Assembly (NCBI GenBank): GCA_964587525.1 | Contig: CAZPLZ010000068.1 | Location: forward strand, 1 to 17,333 | Direction of reading: 5' to 3' | Length of the DNA: 17,333 nt | From: CAZPLZ01 sp964587525 | GTDB lineage: Bacteria; Oederibacteriota; CAKKQC01 | Part shown: piece by piece, positions 1 through 6,988 of the stretch | Layout of the letters: every line of letters begins with the position of its first letter | Numbering within the stretch: the first letter of the stretch is position 1 | Made by a program: the position numbers and the translations under genes | The notes under the pieces: model-generated | Told to the model about the DNA's origin: nothing | The model's database searches: none | Seen by the model: the letters and a program-made list of their open reading frames with translations, nothing else

Positions 1-1
1 C

Positions 2-202
2 GAGGCCGCGCACGGCACGCGGGCTGTCCTGCTCGTCCCGATTGGGTTTGTCTCCGACCACGTGGAGGTACTGTACGATCTGGACCGTGAAGCCGCTGCG
101 GTGGCGGAGCAGGCAGGTTTGGTTTTCTCGCGTGCCGGCACGGTGGGTACCCATCCTGCTTTCATCCAGATGATGGCTGACGTCATTCGTCAGAAGTTGT
201 AA
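2..202 (+). CDS. hemH: Ferrochelatase, C-terminal part (cut by window edge)
   Basis: The open frame enters from the left edge and ends at TAA 200-202, giving 66 residues. Ferrochelatase inserts Fe2+ into protoporphyrin IX, the last step of protoheme synthesis. The visible stretch VPIGFVSDHVEVLYDLD is the hallmark C-terminal motif of the family: it holds the conserved Ser-Asp-His and the acidic residues (Glu and two Asp) of the metal-binding region. After it come an amphipathic helix (AAAVAEQAG), an Arg-containing strand and a closing helix, as in other HemH proteins. The next gene on the same strand is protoporphyrinogen oxidase, the preceding step, as in hemEHY-type operons of Gram-positive bacteria. 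The start and N-terminal domain lie outside the window. Identification rests on motif recognition only, but the motif is distinctive. Confidence 0.93.
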   Translation, partial: EAAHGTRAVLLVPIGFVSDHVEVLYDLDREAAAVAEQAGLVFSRAGTVGTHPAFIQMMADVIRQKL

Positions 203-220
203 GTGATGCCAGCTGTACGA

Positions 221-287
221 AACCCTCTCCCCCAAAGGGGGAGGTCGTCTGCGGGTCGGCTCCTGCCGACCGGGTAGGGTGAGGGGG
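221..287. repeat. REP-like double hairpin element between hemH and hemG
   Basis: Two perfect inverted repeats lie side by side. CTCCCCC-aaa-GGGGGAG (227-243) has a 7-bp stem. GGTCGGC-tcct-GCCGACC (254-271) also has a 7-bp stem. The element is bracketed by ACCCTCTCC at the left and GGGTAGGGTGAGGGG at the right, which are also roughly complementary. This arrangement resembles a class of dispersed intergenic palindromes seen in many GC-rich genomes. There is no T-run, so a Rho-independent terminator is unlikely. Its G-rich right end directly precedes the hemG start and may serve as the ribosome binding site. Confidence 0.6.
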
Positions 288-289
288 GA

Positions 290-1699
290 ATGAGCAAGCG
301 CGCCATCGTAGTCGGCGCCGGGATTTCAGGACTGGCGGCGGCCTTCAAGCTTGCCGAGCGTGGGGTAACGGTCACGGTGCTGGAGGCGACCGACGAGCCC
401 GGCGGGTCGATCAAGACGGTTCATCGGGACGGGTTCCTTCTTGAGGCAGGGCCGGATTCGTTCCTGACCGAAAAGCCGGCAGCGCTGGAGTTGTGCCGAA
501 CATTGCAGATCGAGGATCAGGTAATCGCTACCAATTCCAAGTGGCGGCGTAGCTTCATTGCGCTCGACGGACAGCTCCATCCCATCCCCCAAGGGTTTTA
601 CCTTTTGGCGCCCGTGCGCTTGGGTTCGTTTCTGGCTACCCCCCTGCTCTCCTGGCCTGGAAAACTGCGGGCTGCCGCCGATCTCTGGTTGCCGCGCGGG
701 CCGGAGCAAGCGGATGAGAGTCTGGCATCATTCGTGCGTCGCCGGTTCGGCGCCGAGCTGCTGGAACGCCTGGCCCAGCCACTCGTGGCGGGGATCTATA
801 CCGCCGACATGGAAACGTTGAGTTTGCGGGCCACCTTCCCCAAGTTTTTAGATATGGAAACGCAGCATCGCAGCGTGATCCTGGGTTTGCGGAAACGCAA
901 CGCCGCTCGGACCAACCAGGCGGCCAGCCATTCGACTTCGCTCACGGCAAGCGGCGCCCGGTACGGATTGTTTGCAACCCTAAAGGACGGCCTCGGTACG
1001 CTGGTGAAGGCGCTCCTGGCTAGACTGCCGGCGGGGGGTATCACCTACGGTGAGAGCGTCACGAACCTCAGCCGCGCGGCTTCCGGCTGGCGCTTGGACA
1101 CGCACGGCGGACGGACTTACGAGGTGGATGCGGTGTGCCTGGCACTGCCTGCCCACGTGGCTGGCCGGTTGCTGAAGCCGGTGGATGAAACCCTCGCCGG
1201 GCTGCTCCAGGGTATCCGGTACGCATCCACGGCCACGGTCAATCTAGGATATGCCCGTGAGCAGATTGGGCACCCGCTGGATGGTTTTGGGTTTGTCGTG
1301 CCGGCGAGCGAGGGCCGCCGGTTGCTGGCTGTCACGTTCAGCCACGTGAAGTTTCCTGACCGGGCACCGGAGGGCAAAGCGCTCTTGCGCGCGTTCGTGG
1401 GCGGGGCACTGCAGCCAGCGGTGGCTGAGATGGAAGCTCGCGAGCTCGCACAACTGGTTCACCACGAGTTGCAAGCGCTCCTGGATATTTCTGGTTCGCC
1501 GCTGTTCTCGGAGATTCACCGCCACCCTCGCTCGATGCCACAGTACGAGGTGGGCCACCTGGACCGGGTGGCGCAGATCAGAGGCCGCGTGCACGCCTTG
1601 CCAAATCTGGCCTTGGCCGGTAATGCCTACGACGGCATCGGGTTGCCGGACTGTATTGCCAGTGGCGAATCCGCTGCCACCGCGCTGCTGGACGCGTGA
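290..1699 (+). CDS. hemG: Protoporphyrinogen oxidase (FAD-dependent, HemG/HemY type)
   Basis: 469 residues, the usual length for oxygen-dependent protoporphyrinogen (or coproporphyrinogen) oxidases. The enzyme removes six electrons from the porphyrinogen to give the aromatic porphyrin that ferrochelatase uses. The N-terminus carries the FAD dinucleotide fold: G9-x-G11-x-x-G14, then Glu32 at the end of the second strand (VLEATDEPGG), which would hold the FAD ribose. A GPDSFLTEKP segment near residue 55 fits the family. The C-terminus (439-469) contains LALAGNAYDGIGLPDCIASG, the second FAD-contact motif diagnostic of this family. The ATG lies directly behind a G-rich run (GAGGGGGG). The gene follows hemH. 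Whether the true substrate is protoporphyrinogen IX or coproporphyrinogen III cannot be told from this sequence. The stop codon overlaps the GTG start of the next gene. Confidence 0.93.
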   Translation: MSKRAIVVGAGISGLAAAFKLAERGVTVTVLEATDEPGGSIKTVHRDGFLLEAGPDSFLTEKPAALELCRTLQIEDQVIATNSKWRRSFIALDGQLHPIPQGFYLLAPVRLGSFLATPLLSWPGKLRAAADLWLPRGPEQADESLASFVRRRFGAELLERLAQPLVAGIYTADMETLSLRATFPKFLDMETQHRSVILGLRKRNAARTNQAASHSTSLTASGARYGLFATLKDGLGTLVKALLARLPAGGITYGESVTNLSRAASGWRLDTHGGRTYEVDAVCLALPAHVAGRLLKPVDETLAGLLQGIRYASTATVNLGYAREQIGHPLDGFGFVVPASEGRRLLAVTFSHVKFPDRAPEGKALLRAFVGGALQPAVAEMEARELAQLVHHELQALLDISGSPLFSEIHRHPRSMPQYEVGHLDRVAQIRGRVHALPNLALAGNAYDGIGLPDCIASGESAATALLDA

Positions 1700-3819
1700 C
1701 CCTTCTCTCCACGGCACTCTCGTTGTCCTTCGTCGTTCTCGGGATCACACCCGTGCAGGCGGAGCCCCTGGATGTCTTCCACAGTCAAAACGCAACCCGT
1801 ATCCCTCTCTATGAGATCTTCGAGATCACCTTTCAACATCCCCGGAAGTACGAGAACCCCTTCTTCGATGTCACCGTCGAGGTGACCTTCAGGGCACCCT
1901 CGGGGAAGAAAGTCCCAATCGGCGGATTCCATTTCGGCCCCCCGGATCTGTGGAAGGCCCGATTTGCTCCATTGGAGCTGGGAGAGTGGCAATACCGTTA
2001 TATCTTTCACAACAAACTGGGGGAGCGGGCCGGGGGAAGCGGCCGTTTCGTTTGTGTGAAAGGACGAAATCCCAAACCGGGCTTTGTCCGACGGCACCCG
2101 ACGAACCCGTATCGCTGGGTCTTCGATGACGGCAGCCCCTATTTCCCCATGGGTCTCCAGGACTGCTGGGGTGACAACTCAGGGAACGGCACGGTCCTCG
2201 ATACGGTTTCCATGGAAGGACCCTTCAGAATGGACCGGCCAGAGGCTTGGGGCTCCCTACCCCCCGGCCCCATGTTCCAACCGGGCCCATCCAACAACCC
2301 GCAGAACGCGGATGTCTATTTCAGAACCTTCGCCTGTGCCGGCTTCAATCTTTACCGTTTCTCACAAAGCAACTGCTCCTACGCGCTCTACCACGACCTG
2401 GATCACTATCTGGTTCAAGAGGGCCTCATGACCGACGAGCTGCTCCGCATGGCTCGCAAGTACAGGTTCCGGATCTTTTACGGCATCTTCGGCTATCAAA
2501 AGGTATTCAATGAGACTCCAGATGACAAAGTGAGAATGAAGAAAGTCAAGCGCTTCGTCAAATACAGCGTGGACCGCTGGGGGGCCTTCGTGGACTTCTG
2601 GGAGTTCCTGAACGAGCAAAACGCGGAGGACCGATGGTACGAAATCCTGATCCCGTATCTGCGTTCCCTCGACCCCTACCGTCATCCCATCACCACGAGC
2701 TGGGAGCGCCCGCAACTACCAGGGATCGACCTCAATGCCCCTCACTGGTATTCCGATGTAAACGTCACCGAGAAGAGCAAGTTCTTGGAACACGGGCTGC
2801 GCTCTGACCTGGGGGTTGCCTGGCATGCCGAGAAATGGAAGAAATTCGGCAAGCCGGTCATTGTGGGCGAAGCGGGGAACTATACCGACCCAAAGGAACG
2901 TGAGAAGGGGCGCCTCCTTCCAGAGGTTGGGGGAGTCTGGGACCCGGCCTCGGCGCTGCGCATGCGCATCCGCAACTGGGCAGCCTTTTTTCACGAGATC
3001 GCCGTCATCTTTTGGAACACGAGCTACGCCAAGGACGGCCATTTTATGAACATATGGCTCGGGCCTTTGGAGCGGCAGTACGTTCGGGTCCTTCAGGACT
3101 TCTCCTATCGGCTGGGCGCGGGTGCGCTCACCGTACCGGTTTCTGTCTCCGAACCTTCCCAGGTCCGGGCCTATGGTTTGGCATCCCCAGAAAAAGTGGG
3201 CGTGTATCTGGTTCACTCCCAGGAACACCCCGCGGTTGTTCGCAAGTTGACCGTGACGCTCAAGGTTCCAAAGGAGGCCAAAGGCTACTGGATCTCTCCG
3301 GAACATGGAGGGATTCTAAAGAAGATCAAAGTTTTGGAAGGGGAGCACACGCTCCAGGTTCCCAAATTCTCCGTGGACCTTGCGCTCCTTATCACCCCGG
3401 ATGGCCCTCCGGACATCGACGGGGACGGGGTGCCCAATCATCGTGACCCCGATGACGACAACGATGGGGTTTCAGATAGACGGGATGCCTTTCCCTTGGT
3501 TCCGGAGGAATGGGCTGACAAAGACGGGGATCTGATCGGGGACAACATGGACGCGGACGATGACGGCGACGGCGTTGGCGATGATTCAAACAAGAATGGA
3601 GTGCCGGACCACGAGGAGCTTGACCTGGACGGGGACGGCGTGGACCGGACCCGGGCCATTCCCTGGGACGCCTTTCCCCTGAATCCTAAGGAGTGGCGGG
3701 ACACGGATGGAGACGGCCTGGGGGACAATGCCGACCCCGACGACGACGGCGATGGCTGGCCCGATGCGGAGGAACGAGCCGCCGGCACCGACCCTTTGGA
3801 CGCTCTGAGTTTTCCCTAA
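1696..3819 (+). CDS. Secreted DUF5060/apiosidase-like glycosidase with thrombospondin type 3 repeats
   Basis: 707 residues starting at GTG 1696, the first usual start after an in-frame TAA at 1621. Residues 1-22 form a hydrophobic signal peptide with an Ala-type cleavage site (VQA then EP), although the n-region lacks Lys/Arg. Residues of about 25-115 look like a DUF5060 beta-sandwich. About 125-470 resemble the TIM barrel of apiosidase-like (DUF4038-type) glycosidases: N306-E307 in WEFLNEQN fits the acid/base and E392 in VIVGEAGNY fits the nucleophile. From Asp573 to the end run Asp-rich thrombospondin type 3 repeats (DxDxDGxxD pattern), expected to bind calcium. The protein probably acts outside the cell on plant or microbial polysaccharide; the substrate is unknown. 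The GTGA overlap with hemG suggests translational coupling, an odd partner for a heme gene. Confidence 0.8.
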   Translation: MTLLSTALSLSFVVLGITPVQAEPLDVFHSQNATRIPLYEIFEITFQHPRKYENPFFDVTVEVTFRAPSGKKVPIGGFHFGPPDLWKARFAPLELGEWQYRYIFHNKLGERAGGSGRFVCVKGRNPKPGFVRRHPTNPYRWVFDDGSPYFPMGLQDCWGDNSGNGTVLDTVSMEGPFRMDRPEAWGSLPPGPMFQPGPSNNPQNADVYFRTFACAGFNLYRFSQSNCSYALYHDLDHYLVQEGLMTDELLRMARKYRFRIFYGIFGYQKVFNETPDDKVRMKKVKRFVKYSVDRWGAFVDFWEFLNEQNAEDRWYEILIPYLRSLDPYRHPITTSWERPQLPGIDLNAPHWYSDVNVTEKSKFLEHGLRSDLGVAWHAEKWKKFGKPVIVGEAGNYTDPKEREKGRLLPEVGGVWDPASALRMRIRNWAAFFHEIAVIFWNTSYAKDGHFMNIWLGPLERQYVRVLQDFSYRLGAGALTVPVSVSEPSQVRAYGLASPEKVGVYLVHSQEHPAVVRKLTVTLKVPKEAKGYWISPEHGGILKKIKVLEGEHTLQVPKFSVDLALLITPDGPPDIDGDGVPNHRDPDDDNDGVSDRRDAFPLVPEEWADKDGDLIGDNMDADDDGDGVGDDSNKNGVPDHEELDLDGDGVDRTRAIPWDAFPLNPKEWRDTDGDGLGDNADPDDDGDGWPDAEERAAGTDPLDALSFP

Positions 3820-4187
3820 CGCCTCCCTGCATAGGAGGCCGCCATAATCGCAAAGGGATGCATCTTTTCGAGGCGACCCTTTCGGGGATTCACCTTGAGG
3901 CCGAGAATTTCCAGTGTCTCAGCGCCCAGCAGGACTTCGCCGGCAGGAGCGATCAACACGGTCGCCGGCGCCTCCCGGCCATCGAACTGAATTCCCACAG
4001 TGGAGGCGCGAAATCTCTTGGCTTCACCGCCCGCGATTCTGACGGTATAGGATCTCAGGGAGCGAAGCCCCAGTCTTCCCGCAAGCGCTGCGGGGATAAC
4101 GGTAAACGTGGCACCGGTGTCCACCAGGGCCCGTGTACGCACTCTGCGCTTCCCCAGCAGCGTCACCGTTACCCGAATCAACCCCAT
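3816..4187 (-). CDS. Retropepsin-like (clan AA) aspartic protease, small single-domain
   Basis: 123 residues from the ATG at 4187. The motif ALVDTGATFTVIP has the catalytic Asp23 in D-T-G-A, followed by a hydrophobic flap region and a C-terminal LLGAETLEILGL segment, the second conserved motif of retroviral-type aspartic proteases. One domain of this size would work as a homodimer. A longer reading from 4247 is possible, but a -10 box (TATAAT, 4202 down to 4197 on this strand) lies 9 bases before 4187, so the longer start would be upstream of transcription. The gene converges on the glycosidase gene and the two stop codons overlap by 4 bases. Such proteins are widespread and mostly uncharacterised in bacteria, and the substrate is not known. 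Confidence 0.75.
   Translation of the reverse strand: MGLIRVTVTLLGKRRVRTRALVDTGATFTVIPAALAGRLGLRSLRSYTVRIAGGEAKRFRASTVGIQFDGREAPATVLIAPAGEVLLGAETLEILGLKVNPRKGRLEKMHPFAIMAASYAGRR
3821..3839. repeat. Hairpin at the convergent gene junction
   Basis: GCCTCC-ctgcata-GGAGGC forms a perfect 6-bp stem immediately after the TAA of the plus-strand gene and inside the last codons of the minus-strand protease. It sits where a bidirectional terminator would be expected, but neither side is followed by a T-run, so its function is uncertain. Confidence 0.4.
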
Positions 4188-4503
4188 CTGCTGCTCATTA
4201 TAATGGATGGATATACAATTGGGTGCGGTTGGGTAGCTCTGTTCCAACCATTTGGAACCGGAAGCCCAGCCTGCCTGCGTCGGTAGTCAGGTCACTACCC
4301 TTGGATCGCATCGTGGAGATACTAGCTACTGGGGTGTAACGTATCCTTGAAGAAAAGAGAGAAACTGATATGCAATCTGGGCCCGATTTGAAAAGTTAAA
4401 CCCATGTGGCTGCGGTTGATTGCTTCCAGAAGTGGAAGTTGCACTGATGACGTTTGGTAATATCGCTCTTACGGTAGAGGATTGTCTTCCGTAACCGGGC
4501 GCG
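4188..4503. other. Gene-free spacer with several small palindromes
   Basis: These 316 bases separate the protease start from the first gene of the right-hand array and hold no convincing reading frame. They contain four short inverted repeats: GTTCCAA-ccat-TTGGAAC (4241-4258), GGTAGT-caggtc-ACTACC (4282-4299), CTTCCA-gaag-TGGAAG (4423-4438), and an 8-bp stem with one mismatch, ACGGtAGA paired with TCTtCCGT (4471-4492), just before the methyltransferase start. Any could be an operator or leader hairpin; none has a terminator T-run. The ~25-bp array repeat is not recognisable here, so this may be the left edge of the array. Confidence 0.5.
4197..4202 (-). promoter_or_regulatory. -10 box of the aspartic protease gene
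   Basis: Reading the minus strand, TATAAT is followed by GAGCAGCAG and then the ATG at 4187. This places the transcription start at or within a few bases of the start codon, so the mRNA would be leaderless or nearly so. No clear -35 box is seen. Confidence 0.55.
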
Positions 4504-5298
4504 GTGAGCACCACGAGCGATCCCAAGCGAGCGCGTAGCTACGACGACGCGGCCGTCGCCTATGACGAAGGGCGGCCCGGCTACCCGGAGCCGCTGATCG
4601 AGGAGACTATCCGGCTGGCCGGGCTACTGCAGGACAGTCGGATATTCGAGATTGGGTGCGGGACCGGCCAGGCGACGCAGTCGTTCGCACGCCGGGGATT
4701 CCGGATGGTCTGCCTGGAGCCTGGTCCTAACCTGGCCTCGCTCGCCCGGCGGAACCTAGTGGCATTCCCGGACGTCGCCGTCCGGCAGGAGCGATTTGAG
4801 GACTGGCAGGTTGAGCCGGAATCCTTCGACCTCGTTCTTGCCGCGACCTCCCTCCACCATGTGGCAGAGGAAGTGCGGTACGCCAAGGCGGCCCGGGCTC
4901 TCAAGCCAGGTGGAGCGCTTGCCGTCCTCAGCAACCACCCGGGCCAAGACGACCCGGACTTCCGCGCCGAGCTGGACCGAATCTACGCGCGCTGGTGGGG
5001 ACAGGAATCCGCGCAAGAGTTCGCCGAGCGGACGCTGGAGCGGCGAATCGCCGCCACTCGTGAGGAGATCGAGCGGTCCGGTTTCTTCGGCCGGGTCGAG
5101 ATTCGGCAGCACCCCTGGACCGTCGAATACAGCGCCACCCGCTATCTCAGCTTCCTCGACTCCGACTCCGCACGCCTCCGGTATCCCCCTGCAGTCCAGG
5201 AGGGGTTAAAGGCGGACATCGCTGCGGCCATCGTGCGGCGCGGTGGGATATTACGCCGCGGGTTCGTCGCGGTCCTGGCCCTCGCCCGGCGCTCATGA
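4504..5298 (+). CDS. Class I SAM-dependent methyltransferase
   Basis: 264 residues from a GTG start. After a short N-terminal segment typical of these enzymes (RSYDDAAVAYDEGRPGYP), motif I is IFEIGCGTG (residues 47-55), which binds S-adenosylmethionine. Glu72 in CLEPG is the acidic residue expected at the end of strand 2 to hold the ribose. Motif IV-like LVLAATSLHHV and post-motif ALKPGGALAVL follow in order. The last ~100 residues, rich in Arg and Glu, would form the substrate-binding cap. The small-molecule substrate cannot be predicted. It is the first gene of the one-directional array and distinctly GC-rich. The start is uncertain because no good Shine-Dalgarno sequence is seen; a hairpin (4471-4492) lies just upstream. 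A 16-bp sequence similar to the flank of the last array repeat begins two bases after its stop codon. Confidence 0.82.
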   Translation: MSTTSDPKRARSYDDAAVAYDEGRPGYPEPLIEETIRLAGLLQDSRIFEIGCGTGQATQSFARRGFRMVCLEPGPNLASLARRNLVAFPDVAVRQERFEDWQVEPESFDLVLAATSLHHVAEEVRYAKAARALKPGGALAVLSNHPGQDDPDFRAELDRIYARWWGQESAQEFAERTLERRIAATREEIERSGFFGRVEIRQHPWTVEYSATRYLSFLDSDSARLRYPPAVQEGLKADIAAAIVRRGGILRRGFVAVLALARRS

Positions 5299-5316
5299 GT
5301 ATGGTTAGGAGGGGCA

Positions 5317-5341
5317 CGTCCGCCCCGATCGCGTCGTGGTG
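5317..5341 (+). repeat. Array repeat R1 (full copy)
   Basis: Full-length copy of the ~25-bp direct repeat with core CCGCCCCGATCGCGTCGTG, preceded by CGT and followed by GTG. It begins 18 bases after the methyltransferase stop and ends 35 bases before the NUDIX start. It is identical over 25 bases to R5. Confidence 0.9.
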
Positions 5342-5353
5342 GGGTAGCAGAGA

Positions 5354-5359
5354 TATGAT
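5354..5359 (+). promoter_or_regulatory. -10 box before the NUDIX gene
   Basis: TATGAT lies 12 bases after repeat R1 and 17 bases before the ATG. It would start transcription near 5366, leaving a very short leader with GAGGA (5368-5372) as a ribosome binding site. No standard -35 is visible; that position falls at the right end of the repeat. Confidence 0.45.
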
Positions 5360-5376
5360 AGGTTTCCGAGGATATC

Positions 5377-5871
5377 ATGCTCACGGGCACCACTGAGTTT
5401 GAGGGCAAGAGGTACTCCGTCGAATGGTTCTCAGGTGTTCCTGTCCCTTCGGGTGAACGGGCAACTCAAGTTTCAAGCATCTGTTTCACCGATTCTGGCC
5501 AGATAGTCTTGGTGAGTGGAGACGGGGCATCCTGGGGATTGCCGGGAGGCCATCCCGAGCCAGGGGAATCCGTTGAAGAGGCCCTCAGGAGAGAAGTCAG
5601 CGAAGAGTCCTGCTGTGAGGTCGAGCGGTGTGAGTATCTGGGGTATCAGAGTTGTACACCTGAAGATGGGGGAGAACCTGACATCCAGCTAAGGTATGCA
5701 TGTCTTGTGACGCCCATGATTTTCAACCCGAAACACGAGATTGCCCACAGAAGAATAGTTTCGCCCAATGACTTCTTGAAGATTCTTGCATGGGGGGATA
5801 GCCCGATCGCTGCGGAGTTGGCGCGTTTGTCAAGTGAGAGTATGAAGCGATTCCTGGCGGCAAGCCAGTAA
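5377..5871 (+). CDS. NUDIX hydrolase
   Basis: 164 residues. The NUDIX box runs from G58 to C80: G58-x5-E64-x7-R72-E73-V74-x-E76-E77, with the metal-binding glutamates in place. The usual Gly before the last hydrophobic residue is replaced by Cys79, so the end of the box reads S-C-C. NUDIX enzymes split nucleoside-diphosphate-linked compounds; members of this size act on oxidised nucleotides, sugar nucleotides or cofactors, and the substrate is not evident here. The N-terminal ~30 residues precede the core fold (VSSICFTDSGQIVLV). The gene is flanked on both sides by the array repeat (R1 and R2) and has its own -10 box, so it looks like a self-contained unit. Confidence 0.88.
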   Translation: MLTGTTEFEGKRYSVEWFSGVPVPSGERATQVSSICFTDSGQIVLVSGDGASWGLPGGHPEPGESVEEALRREVSEESCCEVERCEYLGYQSCTPEDGGEPDIQLRYACLVTPMIFNPKHEIAHRRIVSPNDFLKILAWGDSPIAAELARLSSESMKRFLAASQ

Positions 5872-5875
5872 AGCC

Positions 5876-5900
5876 CGTCCGCCCCGATGGCGTCGTGGTG
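5876..5900 (+). repeat. Array repeat R2
   Basis: Copy of the array repeat differing from R1 at one of 25 positions (GATGGC instead of GATCGC). It starts 4 bases after the NUDIX stop codon. Confidence 0.88.
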
Positions 5901-5934
5901 GTAGGCTGATTGGGAGGAGCGAATCTCAAGCGAC

Positions 5935-6858
5935 ATGATTGAAGGTCTGCTGGCAAGGCTTAAGCATGCCCATCCTTTTCTCAAGTCGGTGGATAGCCAT
6001 GCCGAGCTTAAGGAAGGCTTCTCGTCTGACAGGAAATTCATCCTGTACGCCGACGATGGTCCTCGGTGGCTCCTGCGACTCAGTGCCATCGAGCAGGTCG
6101 AGCGCCGCCGCCGCGAGTTCGACCTCCTGGCTGTTCATTATGGAAACGGCACTAGGTGTCCGGAGCCCCATATCTTTGGAACAACAGAAGATAGAACCCA
6201 ATGCTACTCACTCATTGGGTATATCCGAGGTGAGGCCGCTGAGCGTGCCTTGCCCGCATTGTCCACCCAGCAGCAGTACCAAGTTGGCTACCAAGCAGGG
6301 AGCGAACTGTGGAAGCTTCACCAGCTTGCCGGAAGTGAGACCCAAGTTGCCTGGTTGAATCGAAGGGGTGAGAAGTACAGAAGGCGAAAGAAGGAAGCCG
6401 CTGACCTGAAACTTGGGTTCTTTGAACAAGAGCGCATCGAGCGCTTTGTCGAGGCGAGAATGAGCGTTTTGGAAGTCAGCCCGGTGAGGTTCCAGCACGA
6501 TGACTACCATGTTGGGAACCTGATCATCCGGGAAGGCGATTTTGTAGGGGTGATTGATTTCAACAGATCGGACTGGGGTGACCCTGTTGAGGACTTCTAC
6601 AAGGTGCCGTGGTTTTCTGAACCCGTTAGCCAACCCTTCTCAAGGGGACAAATCGATGGATATCTCGCCAGGGAGAATCCACAGGATTTCTGGATTCGCT
6701 ACAACCTATTTGTTGCCATGAACTTTCATGGAAGTCTTGTGTATGAATACGAGTACGGACAAGAGGCTGTGTCTCAATGGAAGACGCGCATCGAGAGTAT
6801 TGTGCAGACACATGACTTCACTGAATGTGGCCCTCCTTCGTGGCACAAGGAAAGCTAA
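5935..6858 (+). CDS. Aminoglycoside phosphotransferase-fold kinase (APH/choline kinase family)
   Basis: 307 residues. The catalytic loop is H188-D189-D190-Y191-H192-V193-G194-N195, equivalent to the HxDxxxxN Brenner motif with the catalytic Asp and metal-binding Asn. It is followed by the metal-binding D208 in VIDFNRSDWGDP. These two motifs define the APH fold. The N-lobe (about 1-95) contains a beta-sheet with a nucleotide-site stretch (PRWLLRLS). Members phosphorylate antibiotics such as aminoglycosides or small alcohols such as choline, homoserine and fructosamine; the acceptor here is unknown. A GGAGGAG run lies 15 bases before the ATG, farther than usual. The gene stands between repeats R2 and R3. 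A second APH-fold gene occurs at 13189. Confidence 0.87.
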   Translation: MIEGLLARLKHAHPFLKSVDSHAELKEGFSSDRKFILYADDGPRWLLRLSAIEQVERRRREFDLLAVHYGNGTRCPEPHIFGTTEDRTQCYSLIGYIRGEAAERALPALSTQQQYQVGYQAGSELWKLHQLAGSETQVAWLNRRGEKYRRRKKEAADLKLGFFEQERIERFVEARMSVLEVSPVRFQHDDYHVGNLIIREGDFVGVIDFNRSDWGDPVEDFYKVPWFSEPVSQPFSRGQIDGYLARENPQDFWIRYNLFVAMNFHGSLVYEYEYGQEAVSQWKTRIESIVQTHDFTECGPPSWHKES

Positions 6859-6895
6859 GTCCCGGAGTTAGGGGCTAGGGCGGCTAGCGTAAGTC

Positions 6896-6917
6896 CGTCC
6901 GCCCCGATCGCGTCGTG
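6896..6917 (+). repeat. Array repeat R3
   Basis: 22 bases identical to R1, after which the sequence diverges (ATAAG instead of GTG). It lies 37 bases after the phosphotransferase stop and 71 bases before argG. Confidence 0.87.
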
Positions 6918-6973
6918 ATAAGAAAGGATGCGACATATGGAAGTGAGCTAGGGCAGTACTTTTCATCCTGAGC

Positions 6974-6979
6974 TACAAT
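6974..6979 (+). promoter_or_regulatory. -10 box of argG
   Basis: TACAAT ends 9 bases before the argG ATG, so transcription should begin within the last few bases before the start codon, giving a leaderless or nearly leaderless mRNA. There is no Shine-Dalgarno sequence in the gap and no clear -35 box. Confidence 0.5.
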
Positions 6980-6988
6980 TGTTCCGCC

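Noticed and set aside
227..271. The hairpins after hemH as a Rho-independent terminator
   Set aside because: Neither stem is followed by a run of T, and hemG lies directly downstream on the same strand.
2716..3306. 196-codon minus-strand frame inside the glycosidase gene
   Set aside because: It lies wholly within a gene with a clear fold and has no start signal or domain of its own.
3693..4286. 197-codon plus-strand frame overlapping the glycosidase end and opposing the protease
   Set aside because: Its sequence is low-complexity and Arg/Gly-rich at the start, with no family features, while the protease on the other strand has a catalytic motif and a promoter.
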